Made by a program: the position numbers and the translations under genes. The notes beneath the pieces were generated by a model. The model ran no database searches and was not told the DNA's origin. It saw nothing but the letters and a program-made list of their open reading frames with translations. Shown piece by piece: positions 22,926-31,994 of a stretch of DNA of 64,000 nt. The DNA lies in the NCBI GenBank assembly GCA_900544285.1, contig UQUT01000007.1, positions 24,573 to 88,572 of the forward strand, read 5' to 3'. The DNA comes from an uncultured Eubacterium sp. Its GTDB lineage: Bacteria; Bacillota; Clostridia; Oscillospirales; CAG-272. Each line of letters starts with the position of its first letter. The stretch's first letter is position 1.

Positions 22926-25016
22926 ATGCGTTTTTCAAGAGCGGTTGTAAAATACCGCGTGCTGATACTCATTCTCGCCGTTTTTCTGCTTGTGCCCTCG
23001 GTCATAGGCATGATAAACGTGAGAATAAATTATGATATGCTCGACTATCTGCCGTCCGATATGGATACGGTAATCGGGCAGAATGAGCTTCTGAAAGAAT
23101 TCGGCAAAGGCGCGTTTTCGCTTATAGTTATTGAAGATATGCCGGCGAAGGACGTCGCAAAGCTGACGGAAAAAATAAAAGCGGTTGACCATGTGGAAAC
23201 CGTTCTTTGGTATAATTCCATAGCCGATATATCCATACCGATGGAGATTATTCCGGAGGAAATTTACAGCGAATTCAATCGCGGAAACTCAACTATGATG
23301 GCTGTATTCTTTGACAGCGCCACGTCGGCTGACGTCACAATGGACGCGATAAGAGAGATACGTTCAATTGCGGGCAAGCAATGCTTTGTTTCGGGAATGT
23401 CGGCGCTCGTCACTGACCTGAAAGACCTTTGCGAAAAGGAAGAGCCGATATATGTCGGTATCGCGGTTGTGCTTGCGCTTCTTGCGATGATGCTTTTCCT
23501 TGACGGATGGCTCGTCCCTTTTGTATTCCTTGCGTCAATCGGAATGATGGTTCTTCTCAACCTCGGAACAAATTACTTTCTCGGCGAAATCTCATATATA
23601 ACAAAGGCTCTTTCCGCCGTGCTTCAGCTTGCGGTAACGATGGACTATTCGATATTCCTCTGGCACAGCTATAACGAGCAGAGAGAGCGTTTTGACGATA
23701 ACAAAGAGGCGATGGCATACGCCATAAACGAAACGCTGACAAGCGTTATCGGCAGCTCCGTGACGACTGTTGCGGGCTTTGCCGCCCTTTGCTTTATGAG
23801 CTTTACACTCGGCAGAGACCTCGGCATAGTAATGGCGAAGGGCGTTGTTCTGGGCGTTCTCGGATGTGTTACGGTTCTTCCCGCAATGATCCTTCTTCTT
23901 GACAAGCCTCTGCAGAAAACGAAGCACAAGTCAATCATTCCCGACATGAAGAAAGTTGCGTCGGGCGTAACAAAGAAATTCCCGATATTCCTCTGCGTGT
24001 TTGCTCTACTTATTGCTCCCGCGTTTTACGGCTATAAAAAGGCAAACAGCGAGGTCTATTATGACATGGGTCAGTGCCTGCCGGAGGATATGGAATACGT
24101 AATTGCAAACTCAAAGCTCTCGGAGGATTTCAACATAGCGTCGACGCATATGGTGCTTGTCGACGCAAGCCTGTCCGGCAGGAGCGTCCGTTCGATGATA
24201 AAGGAAATGGAAAAGGTGGACGGAGTCAAGTATGTGCTCGGACTTGAAACGGTTGTCGGCTCTGCTGTGCCGGAGGAAATCCTTCCCGAAAGCATACTAA
24301 GTATACTCAAAAGCGATAAATGGGAACTGTTGCTTATAAATTCCGAATATAAGGTCGCAAGCGACGCCGTAAACGGACAGATAACCGAGCTGAACAGGAT
24401 AATCAAAAAATATGATCCCTCGGCAATGCTCATAGGCGAGGCACCCTGCATGAAGGATATGATCGAAACGACGGACAGAGACTTCCAGATTGTTAACGCT
24501 GTTTCCATAATAGCGATATTCATTATAATCGCGATAGTTGAAAAGAGCATAAGCCTGCCGTTTATTCTTATAAGCGTAATTGAGCTTGCGATATTCATAA
24601 ATCTTGGCATACCGCATTATGCGGGACAGTCGCTTCCGTTCATCGCGCCCATATGTATCAGCACGATACAGCTCGGCGCCACGGTCGACTATGCAATCCT
24701 TATGACAACAAGATACAAGGCGGAGCGTATATCAGGAAAAGACAAACGCACTTCCGTAACGACGGCGCTTGCGACGTCGATACCTTCGATAATAGTTTCC
24801 GGCATGGGACTTTTCGCCGCAACGTTCGGCGTTGCAATCTATTCGGATATAGATATCATCAGCTCAATGTGTATGCTGATGGCAAGAGGTGCGGTTATAA
24901 GTATGCTTTGTGTCATATTCATTCTTCCGGCGTTGCTCATGCTTTTTGATAAGCTGATATGCGCAACGACGCTCGGAATGGGCAAAGAGAAAACACAGCC
25001 TGCAAGGGAGGAGTAA
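22926..25016 (+). CDS. MMPL-family (RND superfamily) exporter
   Basis: 696 residues with the two-fold RND architecture: helix 1 (about 12-30), an extracytoplasmic domain (about 31-165), helices 2-6 (about 170-335), then a repeat with an extracytoplasmic domain (about 370-515) and helices 8-12. Proton-relay Asp-Tyr pairs are visible in QLAVTMDYSIFLW and QLGATVDYAILM. MMPL proteins export lipids or hydrophobic compounds. There is no outer membrane in this lineage, and the next gene encodes a large exported protein that could be its partner. Confidence 0.9.
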   Translation: MRFSRAVVKYRVLILILAVFLLVPSVIGMINVRINYDMLDYLPSDMDTVIGQNELLKEFGKGAFSLIVIEDMPAKDVAKLTEKIKAVDHVETVLWYNSIADISIPMEIIPEEIYSEFNRGNSTMMAVFFDSATSADVTMDAIREIRSIAGKQCFVSGMSALVTDLKDLCEKEEPIYVGIAVVLALLAMMLFLDGWLVPFVFLASIGMMVLLNLGTNYFLGEISYITKALSAVLQLAVTMDYSIFLWHSYNEQRERFDDNKEAMAYAINETLTSVIGSSVTTVAGFAALCFMSFTLGRDLGIVMAKGVVLGVLGCVTVLPAMILLLDKPLQKTKHKSIIPDMKKVASGVTKKFPIFLCVFALLIAPAFYGYKKANSEVYYDMGQCLPEDMEYVIANSKLSEDFNIASTHMVLVDASLSGRSVRSMIKEMEKVDGVKYVLGLETVVGSAVPEEILPESILSILKSDKWELLLINSEYKVASDAVNGQITELNRIIKKYDPSAMLIGEAPCMKDMIETTDRDFQIVNAVSIIAIFIIIAIVEKSISLPFILISVIELAIFINLGIPHYAGQSLPFIAPICISTIQLGATVDYAILMTTRYKAERISGKDKRTSVTTALATSIPSIIVSGMGLFAATFGVAIYSDIDIISSMCMLMARGAVISMLCVIFILPALLMLFDKLICATTLGMGKEKTQPAREE

Positions 25017-25019
25017 ATC

Positions 25020-27134
25020 ATGAAAAACAAAATCATCAAAACGGTTTCCGTTGTGCTTTGTGCCGCGATTATGTGCGGAGCGGCATTGACGGGAATATAT
25101 GCGGCCGCCGCAAATAACGGTAAGAAAAGCGGCGATATGACAGGAGGGACAATAAGCTCTGCGCCCGTTGCGGGCGACACATCCGCTACCAAAAAAGAAA
25201 CGGTATATGTTATCGCAGGAGCGGACGGCAGTGTAAAAAAGCTGATAGTCAGCGACTGGATAAAGAATGACGGAAAGAGCGACACTCTGACAGATGTCAC
25301 GGGGGCTACGGGCATTGTCAACGTCAAGGGCGACGAGGAATGCGTCATGGGCGGGGAAAACACATACGTCTGGAACGCAAACGGAAACGATATATATTAT
25401 CAGGGCAATATAGAAAAAGAGCTTCCCGTCAGCATAAAGATTACATACGAGCTGGACGGAAATGTTGTCAGCGCGGATGAAATCGCAGGGAAGAGCGGCA
25501 AGGTGAAAATCCGCTTTGATTATATAAACAACGAAGTCAGAACCGTGAATATCGACGGTAAGGACGAGAAGATTTACGTTCCTTTCGCAATGCTTACGGG
25601 AATTCTTCTCGATACCGATACGTTTTCTTCCGTTGAAGTGTCAAACGGAAAAATCATAAATGACGGCGACCGCATTGCGGTCATCGGAATTGCGCTTCCG
25701 GGACTTGCGGAAAGCCTCGGAGCGGATTCCGGTAAGCTCGATATTCCGTCGTACGTTGAGATAACGGCGGATGCAAAGAATTTCAGCCTTAAAAACACCG
25801 TCACCGTCGCCACAAACGAAATCTTCGGCGGACTTGATTCCGAAAGCACGGATGACCTCGGCGGAAAGATATCGGCACTTACGGAAGCTGTCGGCAAATT
25901 GACGGACGGCTCGTCCGATCTTTATGACGGCGTCTGCACACTGCTTGACAAGTCGACGGAGCTTGTCGACGGTATAAACAAGCTTTATGAGGGCGCGGTT
26001 GCACTCAAACAGGGAACGGCGCAGCTCAGATCCGGCTCATCGGATCTTGTCAGAGGAGCAAATCAGCTCTATTCGGGACTCGGAAAGCTGAATTCAAAGA
26101 ATTCCGAGCTGAATGCGGGCGCAAAGCAGATATTCGATACGCTTCTTTCGACGGCGTCCGCACAGCTTGCGTCAGCCGGAATAACGGATGTTCCCGAGCT
26201 TACGATTGAAAATTACAATGTCACACTCACCGCAATTCTTCCTTCGCTTTCCGAAGAAAGCGTCAGAGCGAAGGTTGAGGAGACCGTCAAAACAAGCGTA
26301 AACGCAAAGCGCGACGTCATAGAAGCGGGCGTTACGGCGGCTGTCAGACAGCAGATAGAGCAGAAAATAATCATGACGCAGGTTCTTGCGTCCATGGGCA
26401 TGACAGAGGAAACCTACAAAGCAGGAATTGCAAGCGGAACGGTTACAGAAGAAATGCAGGCGGCTGTTAATGCGGCGGTCAGCGAAAAAATGCAGGACGA
26501 AGCAACGCTCGGCGCGATATCCGGAATAGTTGACGCGCAGATGGAAAGCGAAGACATTCAGGCGCTTATCGCGGCACAGACGGAAAAGAAGGTTGAAGAG
26601 CTTATAGAAACGAACCTTAATTCTCCGGAAACAAAAGCGCAGGCGGACGCTGCGGTCGCAAAGGCTGCTGCCGGCGCGGCAAGCATAAAGTCGCTTATTT
26701 TTCAACTTGACAGCTACAATAAATTCTACAAGGGGCTTGGCGAATACACGGAAGGCGTAAGCGAAGCATATGTCGGGACGGGCAAGCTGAAAAGCGGAGC
26801 AATAAGTCTTGAAAGCGGCGCAGTAAGTCTTGACGCAGGCGTAAAACAGCTTCTTTCCGGACTTCTCGCAATGAAGGAAAGCGCTCCTGCGCTTATAGAC
26901 GGCATTGGCGAGCTCAAGGATGGTGCAATGCAGCTCCGTGACGGACTTGCGCAGTTCTCGGGCAAGATAACGGAAAAACTTGAAGAATGCGGGGTCAGCA
27001 CGGATGAGCTTTCGGTCCGTATAAAGGCTCTGGCTGACGTTTCAAAGGAATATACGTCATTTGCAGGTGCGGCGGAAGGAATGGAGAGCAACGTCAAGTT
27101 CATTTATCGCACGGACTCCGTAAAGGCGAAATAA
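25020..27134 (+). CDS. Large exported protein with YhgE/Pip-type repeats, probable partner of the MMPL exporter
   Basis: 704 residues with an N-terminal signal or anchor helix (about 7-28). Residues about 60-270 form a beta-rich domain; the rest is helical. Repeats of the L-x-D-G / L-x-x-G type run through 300-370 (SSDLYDGVCTLLDKSTELVDG, broken for length, KLYEGAVALKQGTAQLRSGSSDL) and 560-660. Such repeats occur in the extracellular part of YhgE/Pip proteins, but the usual C-terminal membrane domain is missing and no C-terminal anchor is seen. It starts 3 bases after the MMPL gene. A role as extracellular adaptor is inferred. Confidence 0.6.
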   Translation: MKNKIIKTVSVVLCAAIMCGAALTGIYAAAANNGKKSGDMTGGTISSAPVAGDTSATKKETVYVIAGADGSVKKLIVSDWIKNDGKSDTLTDVTGATGIVNVKGDEECVMGGENTYVWNANGNDIYYQGNIEKELPVSIKITYELDGNVVSADEIAGKSGKVKIRFDYINNEVRTVNIDGKDEKIYVPFAMLTGILLDTDTFSSVEVSNGKIINDGDRIAVIGIALPGLAESLGADSGKLDIPSYVEITADAKNFSLKNTVTVATNEIFGGLDSESTDDLGGKISALTEAVGKLTDGSSDLYDGVCTLLDKSTELVDGINKLYEGAVALKQGTAQLRSGSSDLVRGANQLYSGLGKLNSKNSELNAGAKQIFDTLLSTASAQLASAGITDVPELTIENYNVTLTAILPSLSEESVRAKVEETVKTSVNAKRDVIEAGVTAAVRQQIEQKIIMTQVLASMGMTEETYKAGIASGTVTEEMQAAVNAAVSEKMQDEATLGAISGIVDAQMESEDIQALIAAQTEKKVEELIETNLNSPETKAQADAAVAKAAAGAASIKSLIFQLDSYNKFYKGLGEYTEGVSEAYVGTGKLKSGAISLESGAVSLDAGVKQLLSGLLAMKESAPALIDGIGELKDGAMQLRDGLAQFSGKITEKLEECGVSTDELSVRIKALADVSKEYTSFAGAAEGMESNVKFIYRTDSVKAK

Positions 27135-27137
27135 AGT

Positions 27138-27842
27138 ATGAACATGTTTTTCACGCTGTTTTCGGTTTTTGTAATAGGCGCGAGCTTCGGCTGGGTGCTT
27201 GAATTGCTTTTCCGCAGAACGGTACATGGGAAATGGATAAATCCCGGGTTTATGAGGGGTCCATGCCTCCCGCTCTACGGCTTTGGGCATGTGCTTCTGT
27301 ATCTTTTCTGCATGATCAACTTTTCATTCATAGACTCAAAGGCGCTGGCGACTTCCGTCAGAATAATCATTCTGACCTTGCTCATGACGGGGATTGAATA
27401 TATAACCGGGCTGATCTTTGTGAAAAAGTTTCATGTCAAGCTATGGGATTATTCAAAGCAATGGGGAAACATCGGCGGTATTGTCTGTCCGCTGTTCTCC
27501 CTTGCGTGGGGCGCGATAGGCACGGTATATTGCTTCCTTCTCGAACCGCACATAGAAACGCTTGTTTTGAAAATGGTGTCGTCGCAGATATGCGTATATC
27601 TTCTCGGCGCTTATATGGGCGTTCTGGAGGTCGACCTTTTCTATTCGTTCAATATAGTCAGCAAGATAAAGAAATGGGCGGCTGAGCAGAAATTCGACGT
27701 CCGCTATGAAAACCTCAAATCGGCGATACAGAGCAGGGCAAGAGCACTCAAAAGAAAGCATAATTTCCTTTTGCCCTTCAAATCGACGGAGGGGCTTGAG
27801 GGCGAGCTTGAAAATTATAGAAACTCCGAAAATTCAAAATGA
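27138..27842 (+). CDS. CmpB-like (putative type IV ABC transporter) membrane protein
   Basis: 234 residues with about five transmembrane helices in the first 170 residues and a basic cytoplasmic tail. The pattern FGWVLELLFRR...NPGFMRGPCLPLYGFGHVLLY and GIEYITGLIFVKKFHVKLWDYSKQWGNIGGIVCPLFSLAWG is that of the PF06541-type family annotated as putative ABC transporter. No ATPase accompanies it, so the transporter name may be misleading. Last gene of the MMPL operon, ended by a strong terminator. Confidence 0.75.
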   Translation: MNMFFTLFSVFVIGASFGWVLELLFRRTVHGKWINPGFMRGPCLPLYGFGHVLLYLFCMINFSFIDSKALATSVRIIILTLLMTGIEYITGLIFVKKFHVKLWDYSKQWGNIGGIVCPLFSLAWGAIGTVYCFLLEPHIETLVLKMVSSQICVYLLGAYMGVLEVDLFYSFNIVSKIKKWAAEQKFDVRYENLKSAIQSRARALKRKHNFLLPFKSTEGLEGELENYRNSENSK

Positions 27843-27845
27843 CAT

Positions 27846-27880
27846 AAAAAACGGGAACCGCAAATGCGGCTCCCGTTTTC
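27846..27880. terminator. Bidirectional terminator
   Basis: AAAACGGGAACCGC, loop AAAT, GCGGCTCCCGTTTT (one mismatch pair). Serves the MMPL operon and the convergent kinase remnant. Confidence 0.9.
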
Positions 27881-27891
27881 ATTATCGAAGA

Positions 27892-28422
27892 TTATTTAAG
27901 ATGGAATATAAACTCAATGCTCTGACCGTCGTCGCTCTTGGCGACAGCCGTTCCGCTGTGTCCTTCGGCAATGCTGCGGGCGATGGAAAGTCCGATACCG
28001 AAGCCCCCTGTTCCGGCACTGCGCGATTCGTCCTGCCTGTAAAAGCGGTCGAACAGCTTTAAGCAGTCGCCTTTTTCAATGCCGGCACACTTGTTTGACG
28101 TCTTTATTATGATGCCTTTCTTGGCTTTTTCAAGCGAAAATTCAATATCCGAGCCGTCGCTCGCGTATTTAACGGCATTGTCTATGAGGATTGACGCGAG
28201 CTGGCGGATTGCATATTCGTCGCCGCGATAGACGATTTCTTCGTCGATTGCGATTTTAAGCTCATGATCTTTTGGGAGCGTGAAATCGGTAAATGATTCC
28301 GCCGTTTCCATCAGCGCGTCGCTTATGTTGAACTCGGAAAAAATCAGAGGGGACGTTTCCTCGTCCATTTTGGAAAGAGTGACAAGAGAATTGACGAGTT
28401 CCGTCAGCTTTTCCGTCTGTGC
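27892..28422 (-). pseudogene. Sensor histidine kinase, 5'-truncated remnant
   Basis: The minus-strand frame encodes the second half of a kinase: the end of the dimerisation helix (QTEKLTELVNSLVTLSKMDEE) and the whole ATP-binding domain with N box (QLASILIDNAVKYASDG), F box (KLFDRFYRQDESR) and G2 box (GGFGIGLSIARSI). The phosphoacceptor His helix, sensor domain and any linker are missing; homology stops near 28422. The frame continues a few codons as unrelated sequence and has no good start. No response regulator is adjacent. The truncation point coincides with the truncation of the P-type ATPase remnant on the other strand. Confidence 0.8.
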
Positions 28423-28643
28423 GCAGGCTGGCGGAGGTGCTTATGTTGCGCATTGAAAGAAATTACAGATTTATTGTCGGGTTCAATTCCGGATTGATTG
28501 TGCTCGGCGTTGCGGGTATTATCCAGTCGACGCTTTCGGCACTTCTTCACAATATGTCGACTCTGGGGATAAGCCTCCGCAGTATGACAAATCTCCTTGA
28601 TAACGGATACAGCGACGAGCTTCCGCCGGCGCATAGAAAATAA
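28419..28643 (+). pseudogene. Heavy-metal P-type ATPase, C-terminal remnant
   Basis: 75 codons matching the last two transmembrane helices of Firmicutes heavy-metal P-type ATPases: RIERNYRFIVGFNSGLIVLG, SALLHNMSTLGISLRSM. The phosphorylation (DKTGT), ATP-binding and metal-site regions are absent; upstream in-frame sequence is unrelated and soon meets a stop at 28392. Homology begins within a few bases of where the kinase remnant on the other strand ends. A GGAGG before the ATG at 28443 may allow translation of a short peptide, but this is not a functional pump. Confidence 0.75.
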
Positions 28644-28654
28644 CCGGAAAAACA

Positions 28655-28692
28655 AAAAAGCAAAGATACGGTTTCTGTGTCTTTGCTTTTTA
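28655..28692. terminator. Bidirectional terminator
   Basis: AAAAAGCAAAGA, loop, TCTTTGCTTTTT: 12-bp perfect stem, shared by the ATPase remnant and the convergent DUF5131 gene. Confidence 0.88.
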
Positions 28693-28699
28693 TTTGTGG

Positions 28700-29503
28700 T
28701 TACCTGTTTGTCTTGCTTTCATCGTTGCCGAAAGGGAAATAATTCAGCCCCGCTTTTTCCGCCTGAGAGATCTGAAATCTTCGTGGAACTCTGTATGTTC
28801 TTCCGTCTTTTATGAAATTTGCGCCTGTCTGATGAAAGCGGAACGTCACATTTTTCCGTATACACTGCTGTCGAAGGTCAAGTATCCATTCAAGCCTGCA
28901 CGGACGTGCACGCGCCCCGGATTCGCCTCCGGCGGAAACCTCGTCGATACCGAAGTCAAGGTATTCCGAAATATCTATTTTTTCAAGAAGAGGCGCGGTG
29001 ATTATGAGCCTGTGCTTTATCGGAAGGGCGGTGAAAATCGGCAGGCGGAAATCTGCCATTTGCTGATTTTCCGTTGTACAACCGATGACAACATTGTCGT
29101 AACCGTCGCCCCAGTCGTCCGGAAGACAGCTTTCAAGACGGTCTATGCGCTTCGTGAAGAATATGAAAAAACAGTCGCTCCGTTCCTTTATCATCTTCCA
29201 GCAATCGCCGCGCCATCCGTCGGCGTCTTTCAGAAGAAAGTCGGACGTAAAGCATGTGTAAACTGTCGATTGTGGCGGAATTTTGTAGCTACCGTCCCGT
29301 TTTTTCTTTATCGGAAGGTCAAACTGCGCCGTTTTGCGACAGAGACTGCTTGAAATTTCCGAGCCGTACATTTCATCCTGACGGTAAACATAACAGTATT
29401 TGCAGCCAGGGCTGATTTTTGTGCAACCGTGCCACGGATTCCATTCGGCATATGAAGGGTCGCTCCGCATACCGACCTTTTCCGATTTTCCGGGTAAGCT
29501 CAT
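28700..29503 (-). CDS. DUF5131 (phage Gp37/Gp68-like) cysteine-motif protein
   Basis: 267 residues. The N-terminal motif EWNPWHGCTKISPGCKYCYV, with Cys residues spaced C-x7-C-x2-C, is diagnostic of the DUF5131/Gp37Gp68 family, which resembles radical-SAM proteins but has unproved chemistry. Later motifs include FTKRIDRL, VVIGCTTENQQ and GIDEVSAGGESGARARPC, as in the family. The start at 29503 overlaps the stop of the TetR gene (ATGA), so the two are coupled; a second ATG twelve codons in is an alternative. Found in phages and many bacteria. Confidence 0.85.
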   Translation of the reverse strand: MSLPGKSEKVGMRSDPSYAEWNPWHGCTKISPGCKYCYVYRQDEMYGSEISSSLCRKTAQFDLPIKKKRDGSYKIPPQSTVYTCFTSDFLLKDADGWRGDCWKMIKERSDCFFIFFTKRIDRLESCLPDDWGDGYDNVVIGCTTENQQMADFRLPIFTALPIKHRLIITAPLLEKIDISEYLDFGIDEVSAGGESGARARPCRLEWILDLRQQCIRKNVTFRFHQTGANFIKDGRTYRVPRRFQISQAEKAGLNYFPFGNDESKTNR

Positions 29504-30159
29504 ATGCCTTTGCGAAGGTCGGGGCTCAGACGCTTTATTTCATTGCCTTCAGGCGAATTCGCCTGTACGGGAATCAGCTTTGCGGCGTCGTAGTTTGCGT
29601 TCAGCACAAATATCATGCCTCTGAATATTTCTCCGAGCTTTGACGCGATCTCATCGTCCGTAAAATCGCAAACGCAGGTTGCACAAAGCACGCAGAGCCC
29701 GTATGTGTAAATCCACATCTGTCTGAAAAGGTGCTCTGCCTGTTCGGCGCTTGCGTGATAATCGCGCATGATTATTGTAATATCGTTTTCTTTTCCAAAG
29801 GAAATCGCTTCAATGGCGCGGTCAAAATCCGAGCCGGCGCCAGTTTCGCTCATGAAAAGCCATTGAAACAACTTCGGGTTTTCCTGCGCAAACCTGACCC
29901 ATTGCATACCGCGCTTTTTATATGCGGGGCTGTAATCCTCGGCGACAGCCATATAGCGGTCAAACCGTTTTTTCGCTTCTTTATAGACTTCGTTTCTGAC
30001 CTCGCCCATATCCTTGAACATTGTGAAAACCGGGCAAGCAGAACAGCCGAGCGCTTTTCCGAGTCCACGTGATGTGAGGGCTTCTATTCCGCTTTTGCTG
30101 ACCAGCTCAAGCGCGACGTGCACGACGTGTTCCTTTGTGAATTTCGGTTTCGGAGGCAT
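29500..30159 (-). CDS. TetR/AcrR-family regulator
   Basis: 219 residues: N-terminal HTH (about 8-50, VHVALELVSKSGIEALTSRGLGKALGCS) and a helical ligand domain (WVRFAQENPKLFQWLFMSE, RQMWIYTYGLCVLCATCV). The C-terminal half matches the TetR WHG-type domain. The ATG at 30159 has GGAG 10 bases upstream; the longer frame crosses the promoter. It sits directly before the DUF5131 gene with overlapping stop and start. The two-gene transcript suggests it controls that protein, or a neighbour such as the ABC exporter 100 bases upstream. Confidence 0.85.
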   Translation of the reverse strand: MPPKPKFTKEHVVHVALELVSKSGIEALTSRGLGKALGCSACPVFTMFKDMGEVRNEVYKEAKKRFDRYMAVAEDYSPAYKKRGMQWVRFAQENPKLFQWLFMSETGAGSDFDRAIEAISFGKENDITIIMRDYHASAEQAEHLFRQMWIYTYGLCVLCATCVCDFTDDEIASKLGEIFRGMIFVLNANYDAAKLIPVQANSPEGNEIKRLSPDLRKGI

Positions 30160-30260
30160 TGCTTTATTCTCCTGATTTTGTAATATCGTATGCTCTATTA
30201 TAACGCTTTCAACGGCAAATGTCAATCCGAAAACGCATTTTATAAGGCTTTTATGCTGTT

Positions 30261-31994
30261 TTAAGCTCCGCCAAACTGACTGTAATAGAGTTTTGCGTAA
30301 AATCCGTTTTCTTCAAGCAACGAAGCGTGATTTCCGCGCTCGATGACGTGTCCGTCCTTCATGACAAGGATGACGTCCGCCTCCTTGATTGTTGAAAGTC
30401 TGTGCGCTACGATGAACGACGTCCTGCCTGCCATCATTTTTGAAAAAGCTGACTGTATTTTCAGCTCGGTGCGCGTGTCAATGGACGACGTTGCCTCGTC
30501 AAGAATGAGCATTTGCGGCAGGGAAAGCATTGCTCTTGCAATGCAGAGCAGCTGTCTCTGACCCGCGGAAAGGTTGCTTCCGTTTTCTTTTATGACAGTG
30601 TTGTAGCCGTTCGGCAGTCGGCGGATGAAGGAATGTGCGTGAGCTGCTTTCGCCGCGGCTTCGACTTCATCGTCCATCGCGTCCGGCTTGCCGAAGGCGA
30701 TATTGTCACGCACAGTGCCGGAGGAAAGCCATGTGTCCTGAAGAACCATTCCGTATCTTGTACGGAGGTCGTTTCTTCTCATGTCGCGGATGTCCGCTCC
30801 GTCAACTTTTATGCTGCCGTCGCAAACGTCATAAAAACGCATGAGCAGGTTTATAAGCGTTGTTTTTCCGCATCCTGTCGGACCGACGATTGCAATTCTC
30901 TGTCCCGAAGCAACGGAAAGGGAAAGCTCTTCTATAAGAGGTCGACTCGGCACGTACGAAAACGAAACGTTTTCAAGCTCGACCCTTCCTTCCGCCTCGG
31001 GCGATACGGGATTTTCCGCTTCGGGCACCTCGTCATTTTCGTCAAGAAGGTCAAACACTCTGTCGGCGCAGGTAAATGCGTTCTGGAGCTCCGTTATAAC
31101 GCCGCTTATCTCATTGAACGGTTTTGCATATTGGGAAGCGTAGCTGAGAAATACGCTGAGCTGACCGACGGAGATATGTCCCGCCACGGCGGAAAGCGCA
31201 CTTATAAGGGTGACAACGGCGTAAACAATATTGTTTATGAGTCTTGTCGACGGGTTTGTCAGGCTTGAAAAGAACGTTGCGTTCATTGCGGCTTTGCCGA
31301 GCTTTTCATTCACGGCGTCAAACTCTTTCATGCTTTCTTCTTCATGACCGAACGCCTTGACAACGCTCTGACCTTCGACAAGCTCGTTTGTCAGAGCTGT
31401 CTGCTCGCCTCTTGCCACAGCCTGCTCCTTGAAAAAGCGGTTTGTCTTTGAGGCGATGAACTTTGCGACAAAGAATGAAAGGGGAGTCAGGACGAATACG
31501 GCAAGGGCAATCTTCCAGTTGAGATAAAGCATTATTCCGAGGGTTGACACTATGGTAATAACGCCTGTGAAAAGCTGGGTGAAGCCCATGAGAAGTCCGT
31601 CCGAGAATGTGTCGACGTCCGCTATCATTCTGCTGACGGTGTCGCCGGCGGGGTGAGTATCGAGATATGAAAGTGGGAGCTTGTTCAGCTTGCGGCTCAG
31701 ACTGTCACGAAGGTCGCGGCAGACAGAAAAGGCAATTCTGTTGTTGCAGTTTGCGAGGAGCTTCTGAGCTATCGCGCCGAGCGCGGCTGCTATCGCGACC
31801 ATAACAATCGCTTTTATGACGGTTTCAAAATCGACGCTGCCTTTTTCAATCATGACGTCGATTGCGTTCCCGCAGAAAACCGGAATGAGAAGCTGCGCCG
31901 CTGTTGTTATCAGTGCGAGAAAAATGCTTGCCGCAACGGAAAGGGAATACGGTTTTATAAGCGAGAGCACACGCTTTACAGGTTTCTTTTTCAT
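30261..31994 (-). CDS. ABC exporter half-transporter (subunit B of heterodimer)
   Basis: 577 residues: six-helix exporter domain (about 1-310) and ATPase domain (about 340-577). Walker A GPTGCGKTT, signature LSAGQRQL (changed from LSGGQ), Walker B MLILDEATSSID, H-loop IVAHRLSTI. With the preceding gene it forms a heterodimeric multidrug-type exporter of the YheI/YheH (BmrCD) kind. It follows its partner with overlapping stop and start. The substrate is not evident. Confidence 0.92.
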   Translation of the reverse strand: MKKKPVKRVLSLIKPYSLSVAASIFLALITTAAQLLIPVFCGNAIDVMIEKGSVDFETVIKAIVMVAIAAALGAIAQKLLANCNNRIAFSVCRDLRDSLSRKLNKLPLSYLDTHPAGDTVSRMIADVDTFSDGLLMGFTQLFTGVITIVSTLGIMLYLNWKIALAVFVLTPLSFFVAKFIASKTNRFFKEQAVARGEQTALTNELVEGQSVVKAFGHEEESMKEFDAVNEKLGKAAMNATFFSSLTNPSTRLINNIVYAVVTLISALSAVAGHISVGQLSVFLSYASQYAKPFNEISGVITELQNAFTCADRVFDLLDENDEVPEAENPVSPEAEGRVELENVSFSYVPSRPLIEELSLSVASGQRIAIVGPTGCGKTTLINLLMRFYDVCDGSIKVDGADIRDMRRNDLRTRYGMVLQDTWLSSGTVRDNIAFGKPDAMDDEVEAAAKAAHAHSFIRRLPNGYNTVIKENGSNLSAGQRQLLCIARAMLSLPQMLILDEATSSIDTRTELKIQSAFSKMMAGRTSFIVAHRLSTIKEADVILVMKDGHVIERGNHASLLEENGFYAKLYYSQFGGA

